64,000 nt of DNA from the NCBI GenBank assembly GCA_000525675.1, contig CP002190.1, positions 806,001 through 870,000 on the forward strand. Reading direction: 5' to 3'. The DNA comes from Bdellovibrio bacteriovorus W (GTDB taxonomy: Bacteria; Bdellovibrionota; Bdellovibrionia; Bdellovibrionales; Bdellovibrionaceae). Both the position numbers and the translations under genes were made by a program. Below are positions 55,642-64,000 of the stretch, piece after piece; position 1 is the first letter of the stretch; every line of letters begins with the position of its first letter. The notes under the pieces were generated by a model, which worked only from the letters and a program-made list of their open reading frames with translations, had not been told where the DNA came from and did no database searches.

Positions 55642-56817
55642 CTAATTGAAAACACTTGTTTCTTTGGCCGTCGATAGTTTCTTAAGGATGGCTATGGCCT
55701 CTTGAATTTCTTCTTGAGTCGTTTCACGTCCCATAGAAACACGGATCGAGGATTCAATATGGGCCTCGGATTTCCCCATGGCCTTCAGAACATGGCTGAG
55801 GCTGACGGAGCCAGACGCACAAGCAGAGCCCGCACTCACTCCGAGATTTTGCAATCCCCCTAAGCTTTGCGAAGGATGGTAGTCAGGCAGGTAGATATTT
55901 AAAGTGTTAGCAGCTCTTTCTGTCGGGTGGCCATTGATTTGAGCTTCGGGAATTTCTGATTTTAAAAGATCACAGAAATAGCTTCGCAATTTTTCTTGTC
56001 TTTCATTTTCAGAAACAAGAATTTCACTGGCAATCTCAGCAGCTTTTCCCATGCCGACAATCCCAGGCACATTTAAAGTGCCCGAGCGCAATCCACGTTC
56101 TTGGCCGCCACCCATGATATGAGCATTGATCTGCACTTTAGGGTTTTTGGAGCGAATATAAAGAACACCAACCCCCTTGGGGCCATAGATCTTATGAGCA
56201 GAAAAAGATAAAAGATCCACTTCGATATTTTGAACATCGACAGGGATTTTTCCAACGGCTTGAGTGCCATCGGTGTGCAAATAGATTTTATTTTCTTTGG
56301 CAAGTTCGACCAATTCAGAGATTGGATTGAGAGTGCCAACTTCGTTGTTCACCCAAATAAAACTTAAAAGTTTCGTGTGAGGTTTCAGCAACTTTTTGAC
56401 ATCGCTGACAGCCACTCTTCCGGTGGAATCAACAGGCACGAAATCAACCTCAACGCCAAGGGCTTGCGCCATTTTTAGTGTTTGCAAGACAGAGCTATGT
56501 TCTGCATTGCTAGAAAGAATGTGGATCGGAGCATTCGGATTCTCTGCTTTGATTTTAGTAATCAAACCAAATAGAGCCCAGTTATTGGCTTCGGTAGCAC
56601 CGCTGGTAAAATAAATTTCCTGAGGGGCTGCGCCAATCAGGCGAGCGACTTGGTTTCGCGCTTTTTGGACAGCAGACTCTGCCGTCCATCCCCATTGGTG
56701 GCTGGCGCTGGAAGGGTTTCCAAAGAGGTCTTTAAAGTAAGGCTCCATCGCTGCAAAGACTTGTGAGTCTACAGGTGTGGTCGCATTATAATCCAAATAG
56801 ATCGCATTTTTTTTCAT
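55642..56817 (-). CDS. Cysteine desulfurase (NifS/IscS family)
   Basis: This PLP enzyme takes sulfur from cysteine for Fe-S cluster and tRNA thiolation pathways. The 391-residue form starts MKKNAIYLDYNATTPVD, a canonical family start. The PLP lysine lies in SFSAHKIYGPKG and the catalytic-cysteine loop in SAGSACASGSVSLSHVL. The frame is open for 29 more codons to 56904, but those residues are not family-like. The ribosome site is weak, and a small CCCC-TTC-GGGG hairpin lies about 20 bases upstream. It forms a pair with the A-type carrier and is divergent from nrdJ. Confidence 0.95.
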   Translation of the reverse strand: MKKNAIYLDYNATTPVDSQVFAAMEPYFKDLFGNPSSASHQWGWTAESAVQKARNQVARLIGAAPQEIYFTSGATEANNWALFGLITKIKAENPNAPIHILSSNAEHSSVLQTLKMAQALGVEVDFVPVDSTGRVAVSDVKKLLKPHTKLLSFIWVNNEVGTLNPISELVELAKENKIYLHTDGTQAVGKIPVDVQNIEVDLLSFSAHKIYGPKGVGVLYIRSKNPKVQINAHIMGGGQERGLRSGTLNVPGIVGMGKAAEIASEILVSENERQEKLRSYFCDLLKSEIPEAQINGHPTERAANTLNIYLPDYHPSQSLGGLQNLGVSAGSACASGSVSLSHVLKAMGKSEAHIESSIRVSMGRETTQEEIQEAIAILKKLSTAKETSVFN

Positions 56818-56938
56818 AGCTAGATTAAGAGCTAATCCCCTTCGGGGAGTCCCGTCAAGAGCAATTCCAAGCAGCCTGAAGGAGTGCAATATGCGAAAGA
56901 CCATTTGGAGCTTTTTTAAAGGGGGATTACAATAGGTT

Positions 56939-59227
56939 ATGGCTAAAAAATCACTTTATATGGCTCCCTATTTCTATCAAGGAAAAGCTCCAGCAAAGAT
57001 GTTCCGTTGGAAACGTTCAGATTCACGGATTAAAAATTCTAAAGGCGAAGTCTTTTTTGAAATGAAAGGCGTCAAAGCGCCGGAGTTCTGGTCCCCCTTA
57101 GCTGTAGATATTGCAGCTAGTAAGTATTTTAGAAAGGCGGGAGTTCCAAAAACTCGACACGAAAACTCTGTCGAGCAAATGGTAGAAAGAGTTGTGCAGG
57201 CCATTGTGCAATCGGGTTTAAAACAGGGTCAGTACTTTGCCTCAAAAAAAGACGCTGAAGTTTTTGCCAACGAATTGCGAATCATTCTTTATTCTCAGGC
57301 GGGGGCTTTTAATAGCCCAGTGTGGTTTAACGCAGGTCTGTGGGAGTCTTATAAAATTAAATCACCCAGTGAACACTTCTCGTGGGATTTTAAAAAGAAG
57401 AAAATCACCGCTACACAAAATGCCTATGAACGCCCCCAGTGTTCGGCCTGTTTTATTCAAAGTGTTGAAGACTCTATCGAGTCGATTTTTGATTTAGCCA
57501 AAACCGAAGCGAAACTTTTTAAGTATGGCTCTGGCTCAGGAACAAATTTTTCTAAAATCCGCAGTCGGTTTGAAGAGACAAGCTCTGGCGGAAAGAGTTC
57601 GGGATTGCTTTCATTTCTTGAGGTACTTGATCGTGGCGCCGGTGCTATCAAGTCGGGTGGGACAACTCGTCGGGCGGCAAAGATGGTCGTTGTCGATATT
57701 GATCATCCTGAAGTTTTAGATTTCATAGATTGGAAAATGCGCGAAGAACAAAAGGCGCACATGCTAATTGAGGCCGGTTTAGATTCTAACTTTGAGGGCG
57801 AAGCCTATAGAACCGTTGCTGGACAGAATGCAAACAACTCCGTGCGAGTGAATAACTCGTTTATGAAAGCCTTGGATCAAAATAAAAGTTGGGATCTAGT
57901 TGCTCGTCATACAAAAAAGAAAATGCAAACACTTCCAGCTATGGAAGTCTGGCAGAAAATCGCCAAGGCCGCTTGGCAATGTGCAGACCCAGGAATTCAG
58001 TTTCATACAACCATCAATGAGTGGCATACATGCCCGCAAGATGGAGAAATTCGCTCTAGCAATCCTTGCTCAGAGTATATGTTCTTGGATGATTCCGCTT
58101 GCAACTTATCTTCTATTAATCTTGTTAAATTCTTACGACCGGACGGTGAGTTTGATTTTGAAGGATTCATTCACACGGCAAGAACTCTCTTTATTGCGCA
58201 AGAAATTCTAGTTGATTATTCAAGCTATCCCACTGAAAGAATTGCCGAGAACTCTCATCGCTACCGACCTCTGGGGCTTGGTTATGCGAATCTTGGGAGC
58301 CTTCTCATGCGTATGGGGATCGCCTACGACAGTGAGGCGGGAAGAGCATGGGCAGGAGCGCTCACGGCAATGATGACAGGGGTTTCTTACTTAACCAGTT
58401 CTGAACTTTCTCAAGTCAAAGGTAGCTTTGCAGGTTTTAAGAAAAATAAATCATCTATGTTGAAGGTGATGAAGAAACATCAATCTGCCTTGAAGAAAAT
58501 TTCATGGCAATATCTTCCCGAAGATCTAGATCAAGCCCTTGCTCAACTCTGGAAAGCTGTTGTCTATGGTGGCGAGAAGTTTGGGTTTAGAAATGCACAA
58601 GCCACAGTGATTGCTCCTACTGGAACGATTGGGCTGTTGATGGATTGTGATACTACCGGCATTGAACCAGATTTTTCGTTAGTGAAAATTAAAAAACTTG
58701 CTGGCGGCGGCGAGGTGCAAATCGTCAACCAAGCAGTTCCCGTGGCTCTTAAGAACTTGCAATATTCTCAAGAAGCTATTGCAAGTATTTTAAAACATAT
58801 TGAAGAGCACAACACCGTCAAAGGAGCGAACGAGCTTAAGCAAGAGCATCGCGCTATTTTTGACTGCGCTACAGGGCCTGACAAAGAGCATGTTTTATCC
58901 CCAGAAAGTCATCTCTTAATGATGGCTGCCGTGCAACCTTTTGTGAGTGGAGCTATTTCTAAAACGGTCAACCTGCCAGAGTCTGCAACAGTGCAAAATG
59001 TCGCCGACGTCTATGAAAAGGCTTGGCAGCTCGGTCTAAAAGCCGTGGCCATCTATCGGGATGGAAGTAAACGCAGCCAGCCTCTGAATATTAAAAAAGC
59101 CTCATCTATCGGCGAAGCCGTAAAGCCTGATTTTATTATGAAATGCCCAGAGTGTGGGGGGGATACGGTTTTGACGAGTGGGTGTTATAGGTGTCCCAAT
59201 TGCGGCACCACCGTAGGTTGCTCTTAG
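56939..59227 (+). CDS. nrdJ: Adenosylcobalamin-dependent ribonucleotide reductase (class II)
   Basis: The enzyme makes deoxyribonucleotides using coenzyme B12, with or without oxygen. In the 762-residue protein I see the N-terminal part [13 protein letters not shown], the cysteine-containing [15 protein letters not shown], the loop [21 protein letters not shown], and the [26 protein letters not shown] region. The C-terminus is a zinc-ribbon with shuttle cysteines ([28 protein letters not shown]). The length is at the short end of the family. No cobalamin riboswitch fits the short gap upstream. A nested-palindrome repeat begins 1 base after the stop. A predator needing dNTPs while growing inside prey would depend on cobalamin (inference). 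Confidence 0.95.
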   Translation: MAKKSLYMAPYFYQGKAPAKMFRWKRSDSRIKNSKGEVFFEMKGVKAPEFWSPLAVDIAASKYFRKAGVPKTRHENSVEQMVERVVQAIVQSGLKQGQYFASKKDAEVFANELRIILYSQAGAFNSPVWFNAGLWESYKIKSPSEHFSWDFKKKKITATQNAYERPQCSACFIQSVEDSIESIFDLAKTEAKLFKYGSGSGTNFSKIRSRFEETSSGGKSSGLLSFLEVLDRGAGAIKSGGTTRRAAKMVVVDIDHPEVLDFIDWKMREEQKAHMLIEAGLDSNFEGEAYRTVAGQNANNSVRVNNSFMKALDQNKSWDLVARHTKKKMQTLPAMEVWQKIAKAAWQCADPGIQFHTTINEWHTCPQDGEIRSSNPCSEYMFLDDSACNLSSINLVKFLRPDGEFDFEGFIHTARTLFIAQEILVDYSSYPTERIAENSHRYRPLGLGYANLGSLLMRMGIAYDSEAGRAWAGALTAMMTGVSYLTSSELSQVKGSFAGFKKNKSSMLKVMKKHQSALKKISWQYLPEDLDQALAQLWKAVVYGGEKFGFRNAQATVIAPTGTIGLLMDCDTTGIEPDFSLVKIKKLAGGGEVQIVNQAVPVALKNLQYSQEAIASILKHIEEHNTVKGANELKQEHRAIFDCATGPDKEHVLSPESHLLMMAAVQPFVSGAISKTVNLPESATVQNVADVYEKAWQLGLKAVAIYRDGSKRSQPLNIKKASSIGEAVKPDFIMKCPECGGDTVLTSGCYRCPNCGTTVGCS

Positions 59228-59228
59228 C

Positions 59229-59329
59229 GGACTTCCTATAAGGCCCTGTCTGCGGCGTTACTCCTCGTCAGCGTACTTGTAGTACGCTTTCCTCGTCGTG
59301 CCTTGCAGCCACGGCCTTCTAGAAAGTCC
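59229..59329. repeat. Nested palindromic repeat, copy 3 (behind nrdJ)
   Basis: This 101-base dyad is centred on 59279. The outer arms 59229-59245 and 59313-59329 (GGACTTCCTATAAGGCC / GGCCTTCTAGAAAGTCC) match at 15 of 17 positions. The core GCGTACT-TGT-AGTACGC is at 59271-59287. The core is shared with the two copies behind ppdK, while the outer arms differ. Confidence 0.85.
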
Positions 59330-59349
59330 TTGGATTGTGGATTCCAGGG

Positions 59350-59400
59350 ATAGTACGCCTTCTCCTCTCGCCTTGCATCTGAGGCCTTCTAATGAGTCCT
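59350..59400. repeat. Half copy of the nested palindromic repeat
   Basis: Only a right half remains: AGTACGCC at 59352-59359, CTCGCCTTGC and GGCCTTCTAATGAGTCC at 59383-59399. The last resembles the right outer arm of copy 3. The left half is missing. Confidence 0.65.
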
Positions 59401-59630
59401 TAGTTGGGTGAGGTGTTGGTTTGTTTCCTCGTCGTGCCTTGCGTTCCGTTCCTTTTAGGACCTTCTTGGTAGAAGGAGTGCTATTGTTTGCGGCATTGCT
59501 TCATGTTGAGCTTTCTGGAAGGTCCTAGGAGGTGGAGAGAGGGCTTAATTGGGGTTTGACGCTTTTTATTTTGCTTTTTTTAGGGGGCGGATCGGGGTAA
59601 GCTTGCAGTCCCTAGAAAAAGGAAATAGCG
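59401..59630. other. Intergenic region with repeat remnants upstream of the S1 protein
   Basis: A 16-base fragment, CCTCGTCGTGCCTTGC (59427-59442), is an exact copy of 59291-59306, so this is further repeat debris. A TTGACG at 59556 has no clear -10 partner. The S1 gene's AAAGGAAA site lies just before 59631. Confidence 0.5.
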
Positions 59631-60827
59631 ATGGCAAAAAAAGATATATTTGGTGATGAGATTGAAGAGACGAAAGACATGGCAAGCTTTGAAGAGCTTT
59701 TTGCCCAATCTGAGAAATCTCTAGATCGCAAACTTCGCGTGGGCGATAACTTTCAAGGAGAACTTCTTTCTATCGGTAAAGAAGAGGCCTTCGTATCTAC
59801 TGGAACTCCTGTTGATGGCATGATGTTCACTCGCGAACTTCTCGATGAAAATAATCAAGTAAAATATAAAGTCGGTGACATCATTGATTGCGTAGTGACG
59901 GCAGTTCGCGGCGGAGAGCTTCGCATTTCTCGTAAAGGCGCTAAGGGTGCAAACCTCACTGATACTTTGGAAGACGCTTTTGATATGGAGCTTCCTGTTG
60001 AAGGACGTGTGACGGAAGTTTGTAACGGTGGCGTGCGCGTGAGCATCCAAGGTAAAACGGCATTCTGTCCTATCAGTCAATTAGACACTCGCTTTGTTCA
60101 AGATGCTTCAGCCTATGTCGACAAAAAATTTGAATTCATGATCACACAGATGGATAAGCGCAATATGGTGGTTTCTCGCCGTAAAGTCCTAGATCTGCAA
60201 AAAGCAGAACACGAAGGGACCTTCATGTTGAAAAACCAACCCGGAGCTTTGCTTTCTGGAAAAATCGGCCGTGTTGAAAAATTCGGTGCCTTTGTTGAAC
60301 TTGAAGGTGGAATCGAAGGACTTGTTCACGTTTCTGAAATCTCTTGGTCTCGCGTTCATGATGCGAACGAAGTGGTTCGTCCTGGTGAACAAGTGACTGT
60401 GAAGCTTTTAAAAGTTGAAGACGTGGATGGCCGCTTGAAGATCTCCCTTTCTTTGAAACAAGCTGATGGCGAGGGAAATCCTTGGCATTCAGTTCCGACA
60501 AAGTTCCCAGTGGGAACGATTTTAAAAGGGACTGTTGATAAGAAAGAAAACTACGGTCTATTCGTAACTCTGACTCCGGGTGTGAATGGTTTATTGCCGC
60601 GCTCGAAGTGGAGAGATTCACTAGATGCTGCTCAATACGAAAATAAAAAACGTGGTGATGAGATCACGGTTCAAGTTGATCAAATTATTTTTGAAGAGAA
60701 AAAGATTTCTTTGGGCTTACCTGGGGAAGCTGAAGACATGAGCTGGAAGAGTCATACGACATCTTCATCTTCTGGATTCGGATCTTTAGGGGATGCTCTG
60801 AAGAATCTCAATATTAAGCCGAAATAG
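59631..60827 (+). CDS. S1-domain RNA-binding protein (ribosomal protein S1-like, four domains)
   Basis: The 398-residue cytoplasmic protein has four S1 beta-barrel domains: about 37-105, 121-190, 203-275 (best match: GKIGRVEKFGAFVELEGGIEGLVHVSEIS) and 290-365 (GTVDKKENYGLFVTLTPGVNGLLPRSKW). Such proteins bind mRNA and help ribosomes start; full S1 usually has six domains, so this is a shorter paralogue or a lineage form. The acidic N-terminus and Ser/Gly-rich tail are not conserved. It stands alone and is closed by a bidirectional terminator. Confidence 0.9.
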   Translation: MAKKDIFGDEIEETKDMASFEELFAQSEKSLDRKLRVGDNFQGELLSIGKEEAFVSTGTPVDGMMFTRELLDENNQVKYKVGDIIDCVVTAVRGGELRISRKGAKGANLTDTLEDAFDMELPVEGRVTEVCNGGVRVSIQGKTAFCPISQLDTRFVQDASAYVDKKFEFMITQMDKRNMVVSRRKVLDLQKAEHEGTFMLKNQPGALLSGKIGRVEKFGAFVELEGGIEGLVHVSEISWSRVHDANEVVRPGEQVTVKLLKVEDVDGRLKISLSLKQADGEGNPWHSVPTKFPVGTILKGTVDKKENYGLFVTLTPGVNGLLPRSKWRDSLDAAQYENKKRGDEITVQVDQIIFEEKKISLGLPGEAEDMSWKSHTTSSSSGFGSLGDALKNLNIKPK

Positions 60828-60832
60828 TTTCT

Positions 60833-60872
60833 TTAAGCTCCCCCTAAGGGTTGGGGGAGCTTTCCTTTAGGC
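60833..60872. terminator. Terminator between the S1 gene and the CinA-like gene
   Basis: AAGCTCCCCC (60835-60844) and GGGGGAGCTT (60853-60862) form a perfect 10-base stem with TTTCCTTT behind it. The stop codon of the minus-strand gene lies at the stem-loop junction. Confidence 0.88.
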
Positions 60873-61965
60873 ATTTCAGCCACTCTACCAAGGCATATTC
60901 AATCAAAACCTGAAGAGAGCGCGAAACCATCAAGGGATTGTTATAGGGACTCTGAAGTTTTCTTTCGAAAGCCTGCCCCTGAATGACGATTTTTACTTCC
61001 GCTAAATGATCTTCCAGAATTTGAAAGTCGAAAGACATTTCCGCGTTTTTATTTTCGTCCGCAGAGTTTGCAAAGTATTTCCAAGAAGCTAAACCGGAAA
61101 GAATTGGAGTCAATCTTGTGAGAAGTTTAGGGGATTTTGTACCATCGACTATTGTGACTTCTGGGGTGCCAAATTTTTTTAATTCGTTAGAAATTGTAGA
61201 AGCTAAATCTTCTCCATCACGAGTAACTAAAATAGGAGCAAGCTCCGAGGTGAGTTTTTCAAGGACACCTTGGAGTTCCAGGGCTTGTGATTCTCGATAG
61301 CTCACTTTAACTTCCACATAGGGAAGATGCACCCGGTAGCCTTTGACAACAGCGACGTCTTTTAAAACTTTTTCTACAGCAATAGCGACATCGGATTCAC
61401 CTTTCCCGAGTGTGTCCCAGATACGCGTGACTACGGGGTCGGGATCTCGGGCATTTTTTATTAAATATTGAGCGATAAAGTCATCCCAGATAGCCGCGAC
61501 TTCTTGGGGCGGCCCTGGTAGGACAAAGAAGTGGTGTCCTCTGTGGACAAGATGAAAGCCAGGGGCTGTGCCAGCTTTGTTTTTTAGAATCGTAGAGCCT
61601 TCGGGGAAGAAACACTGCTGTTTCTGCTCGTTGTTGGGGACATAGCCACGATCGATCATGCGTTTTTGCACTGCAAGCCATACGTCTTCAGAAAACTCGA
61701 GCCTCTTTCCACACCATTTGGCAATCACATCGCGGGTGAAATCATCGGAAGTAGGTCCAAGGCCCCCCGTTACGAAAATGAATTCTGATTTGCGTGCGCA
61801 GACTCCAATGGCATCAAGCATTGCCGAGAAATCATCGGGAACGGTAAGGTGGCACTGAGTTTCTACAGTGGCCTCCTTAAGCCTCTGTGAAATCCAATGG
61901 GCATTGCGGTTTAAGATTTGGCCATCGGTCAACTCAGTGCCGATGCTTAGAATGCTGGCCCTCAT
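60844..61965 (-). CDS. CinA-like protein with molybdopterin-binding-type domain
   Basis: The 373-residue protein has a CinA N-terminal domain: MRASILSIGTELTDGQILNRNAHWISQRL, VTGGLGPTSDDFTRDVIA and GTAPGFHLVHRGHHFFVLPGPPQE. In known CinA proteins this part is a pyrophosphatase acting on ADP-ribose or NAD-related compounds, followed by a PncC amidohydrolase domain. Here the last 130 residues lack the PncC signature (AES-TGG) and are unrecognised. I chose the ATG at 61965, with AAGGAG 6 bases upstream; the frame open to 62070 is not conserved. It is convergent with the S1 gene. Confidence 0.85.
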   Translation of the reverse strand: MRASILSIGTELTDGQILNRNAHWISQRLKEATVETQCHLTVPDDFSAMLDAIGVCARKSEFIFVTGGLGPTSDDFTRDVIAKWCGKRLEFSEDVWLAVQKRMIDRGYVPNNEQKQQCFFPEGSTILKNKAGTAPGFHLVHRGHHFFVLPGPPQEVAAIWDDFIAQYLIKNARDPDPVVTRIWDTLGKGESDVAIAVEKVLKDVAVVKGYRVHLPYVEVKVSYRESQALELQGVLEKLTSELAPILVTRDGEDLASTISNELKKFGTPEVTIVDGTKSPKLLTRLTPILSGLASWKYFANSADENKNAEMSFDFQILEDHLAEVKIVIQGQAFERKLQSPYNNPLMVSRSLQVLIEYALVEWLKCLKESSPNP

Positions 61966-62304
61966 ATTTGCTCCTTCGTATTTCTCGGGGGACGAACAAT
62001 ATAAAAACACAGACCCTCTTGACGAGTCATTGAAGTTTAATGGGGCTAAGGGATTTTTTAGGGAAATCATTGGATCTGACAGAGAGCTTGGTTCCTTTCG
62101 GGACGGCGGCCCTACGAAAGGCTGAAAAATTGCGGCGCATTATGGGGCCTAAGCCTTGCTCAAAGCAGACTATCTCACTATCACTAAAGGGAAAATTGCA
62201 CTATAAGTGAAATCAGCTCAATCGGAAGTTGAAGTTGACCGATAGGGCCCTTTTGTCGTTTTAGTGGCAAAGCATACTGGAAACTTGTTTTTAAGGAGAC
62301 CACC
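61966..62304. other. Divergent intergenic region between the CinA-like and acyl-CoA dehydrogenase genes
   Basis: These 339 bases show no gene. A perfect 7-base dyad CCTTTCG / CGAAAGG with a GC-rich 14-base loop lies at 62094-62121, without a T run, so it is not a terminator. Promoters for both flanking genes must lie here but are not distinct. Confidence 0.4.
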
Positions 62305-63513
62305 ATGTCTTTCGACTGGAAAGCATTTGATCTTTACAATCCCACACCTGAGCACTCAATGCTGCGTGAAACTGTTCAAGCTTTCACACAGGCGGAGGTC
62401 GAACCCCAAGCCCATGAGTTTGATCGCAAAGAGCAGTTCAATCTTGAGCTCTTTAAAAAAGTCGGAGAGTTAGGACTTTTGGGAATTACAGTTCCTGAAG
62501 AGTACGGTGGAGCAGGTATGGACCCAACAGCTGCGGTTATTGTCCATGAAGAACTTTCTGCTTCAGATCCAGGATTTGCTTTGGCTTATTTAGCGCACTC
62601 TATGCTTTGCGTGAACAACATTGCCGTCAATGGCAGTGAAGAACAAAAAATGCGAGTGCTTCCAAAACTTTGCTCTGGCGAGTGGATTGGCTCCATGGCA
62701 ATGTCAGAACCCGCCGTAGGAACCGATGTTCTAGGTATGCAATCAACTGCAGTAAAAAAAGGTGACCACTATATTCTCAATGGTCGTAAAATGTGGATCA
62801 CAAACGGAACGATCGATGAGAAAAACACCCCTTGTGATTTGACGTTGGTCTATGCAAAAACTGGCGAGAAAAACGGTCGTTCATTGGTATCTACGTTTCT
62901 TGTTGAAAAAGATCACAAAGGATTCTCTGTAGGACAAAAAATCAAAGACAAGTTGGGAATGCGTGCTTCAAACACGGCTGAGCTAGTTTATCAAGATTGT
63001 GAAGTGCCAGTATCAGCTCTTGTCGGTGCAGAAGGCGACTCTATGTTGCATATGATGCGCAATCTTGAAATCGAAAGATTAACTCTTGCAGCAATGAGCT
63101 TAGGGATTGCAAGACGCTCTATCGAAATTATGAATCGCTACGCAACCGAGCGTGAGGCTTTCGGAAAGTCGCTGAACTTCTTCGGTCAAATGCAGCGCTA
63201 CATTGCTGATAGTTATGCTGAATACAAATCAGCACGTGCTTATGTTTACGAAACAGCTCGTCGCATGGATTTGAATGCGGAAGGCAATCGTCTAGATTCT
63301 GATGGTGTGAAACTTGTGGCAACGACTATGGCGAAAAATGTTGCTGATAGAGCTATTCAAGTTCTAGGCGGTTACGGTTATGTCGGAGAGTACGTCGTTG
63401 AAAGACTATGGAGAGATGCAAAGCTTCTTGAAATTGGTGGCGGTACTCTTGAAGCTCACCAAAAAAATATCACTCGTGATTTAGCAAAAAATCCAGGGTC
63501 GCTTTATAAATAA
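62305..63513 (+). CDS. Acyl-CoA dehydrogenase
   Basis: This FAD enzyme oxidises acyl-CoA in fatty-acid or branched-chain amino-acid breakdown and passes electrons to ETF. The 402-residue protein has the N-terminal helical domain, FAD-contact regions MAMSEPAVGTDV and KMWITNGTIDEKN, the C-terminal dimer region VADRAIQVLGGYGYVGEYVVERLWRDAKLLEIGGGTLE and the final helix. The ending EIGGGT in place of YEGT points to isovaleryl- or glutaryl-CoA-like members, but the chain specificity is not certain. AAGGAG lies 7 bases before the ATG. Confidence 0.94.
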   Translation: MSFDWKAFDLYNPTPEHSMLRETVQAFTQAEVEPQAHEFDRKEQFNLELFKKVGELGLLGITVPEEYGGAGMDPTAAVIVHEELSASDPGFALAYLAHSMLCVNNIAVNGSEEQKMRVLPKLCSGEWIGSMAMSEPAVGTDVLGMQSTAVKKGDHYILNGRKMWITNGTIDEKNTPCDLTLVYAKTGEKNGRSLVSTFLVEKDHKGFSVGQKIKDKLGMRASNTAELVYQDCEVPVSALVGAEGDSMLHMMRNLEIERLTLAAMSLGIARRSIEIMNRYATEREAFGKSLNFFGQMQRYIADSYAEYKSARAYVYETARRMDLNAEGNRLDSDGVKLVATTMAKNVADRAIQVLGGYGYVGEYVVERLWRDAKLLEIGGGTLEAHQKNITRDLAKNPGSLYK

Positions 63514-63537
63514 GCGACTCTTTGTAAAAGGTTATCT

Positions 63538-64000
63538 ATGTTCCCACACGGCCCATCGATTGAGTTATCTTCTAAGTTATCCGTGTCTTATAAAGACGTC
63601 CTTGAGCACATCGGTCCTTTGTTGACCGATGAACGCAAAGTTAAAATCGACAGAGTCGTGGCCGAAAGAAATTTCGACACGGCTGTGGTTTTAGAGAGCA
63701 TCTATGACCGTGGAAATGTATCGGCGGTCATGCGCAGTGCTGAGGGCATGGGCTTTGGGAACTTTCATGTTATCGAGACTCAAGAAAAGTTTAAAGAATC
63801 TCAACGTGTGACCCAAGGTGCTGACAAGTGGGTTGAAGTTAAAAAATGGAAGCAGACGGCTGAGTGCGTGAAAGATCTTAAAGCCAAGGGTTATAAGATC
63901 TATGTAACTCATTTAGATGCTAATGCGAAGCCTCTACACGAAATGGACTTTTCTGGAAAAACCGCGCTTGTTCTTGGAAACGAAAAAAGCGGTGTCAGTG
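63538..64000 (+). CDS. trmH: tRNA (guanosine-2'-O)-methyltransferase TrmH (3' end cut by window)
   Basis: 154 codons are present. The protein belongs to the SpoU/SPOUT methyltransferases: VVLESIYDRGNVSAVMRSAEGMGF is the motif 1 region, and ALVLGNEKSGVS is the start of the SAM-binding knot, cut by the edge. TrmH methylates the 2'-OH of G18 in tRNA. The ATG at 63538 has AAAAGG 6 bases upstream. The gene lies 24 bases after the dehydrogenase and could be co-transcribed. Confidence 0.9.
   Translation, partial: MFPHGPSIELSSKLSVSYKDVLEHIGPLLTDERKVKIDRVVAERNFDTAVVLESIYDRGNVSAVMRSAEGMGFGNFHVIETQEKFKESQRVTQGADKWVEVKKWKQTAECVKDLKAKGYKIYVTHLDANAKPLHEMDFSGKTALVLGNEKSGVS

Noticed and set aside
56818-56938. 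Cobalamin riboswitch in front of the B12-dependent reductase
   Set aside because: The gap is 121 bases and shows no B12-box-like sequence. A full riboswitch would not fit.
1-64000. CRISPR arrays, tRNA or rRNA genes, prophage
   Set aside because: I read the gaps for regularly spaced repeats, cloverleaf patterns and phage gene runs and found none. The tail-fibre-like gene stands in a non-phage setting with its own signal peptide.

Overview
The window looks like the chromosome of a predatory or Bdellovibrio-like bacterium (phylum Bdellovibrionota). I infer this from three things: a 1,590-residue fibre with the N-terminal module, phage-tail-like shaft and C-terminal tip that I associate with the Bdellovibrio mosaic fibre (MAT) family; very large secreted Ig/propeller and RCC1 proteins; and several L,D-transpeptidase and motor genes among ordinary Gram-negative housekeeping genes. 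No rRNA or tRNA gene is visible, so the assignment rests on gene content alone.

Layout. Positions 1-8.4 kb hold an RND efflux pump (cut by the window edge) behind a small dihaem cytochrome, glycyl-tRNA synthetase, pyruvate phosphate dikinase followed by two large nested-palindrome repeats, and a repeat-containing lipoprotein. Positions 8.8-18.8 kb hold smc, a 1,753-residue secreted Ig/propeller protein and an EamA permease. Positions 19.3-24.2 kb hold a three-gene operon: a MotB/OmpA-like stator with a very long coiled coil, a MotA/TolQ-like channel, and an FHA coiled-coil membrane protein. This is my best candidate for an undescribed system. A chemoreceptor and ftsY follow. An IS3-family element has landed exactly in the loop of the ftsY terminator (27320-28691). 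Two divergent L,D-transpeptidases and two unknown exported proteins come next.

Positions 33.9-39.7 kb are mostly core genes: zapA, fau, an RNase Y homologue whose HD metal ligands are largely replaced, tyrS, a [2Fe-2S] ferredoxin with a basic tail, an alpha/beta hydrolase and a glutathione transferase. Positions 39.9-55.0 kb are an accessory surface region: a YheT-like hydrolase, a small lipoprotein, the MAT-like fibre, two tandem Tat-exported RCC1 proteins with 20 repeats each, and two convergent TPR-glycosyltransferases. Positions 55.2-64 kb return to metabolism: an A-type Fe-S carrier, cysteine desulfurase, B12-dependent ribonucleotide reductase with a third nested palindrome, a four-domain S1 protein, a CinA-like protein, acyl-CoA dehydrogenase and the 5' part of trmH.

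How the genes may work together (inference). The fibre operon looks like a secreted adhesion cassette in which a cytoplasmic glycosyltransferase could modify RCC1 propellers that Tat then exports folded. The motor operon looks like an ion-driven machine whose cytoplasmic side is read through phospho-threonine binding by the FHA protein. The two L,D-transpeptidases fit cell-wall remodelling of self or prey.
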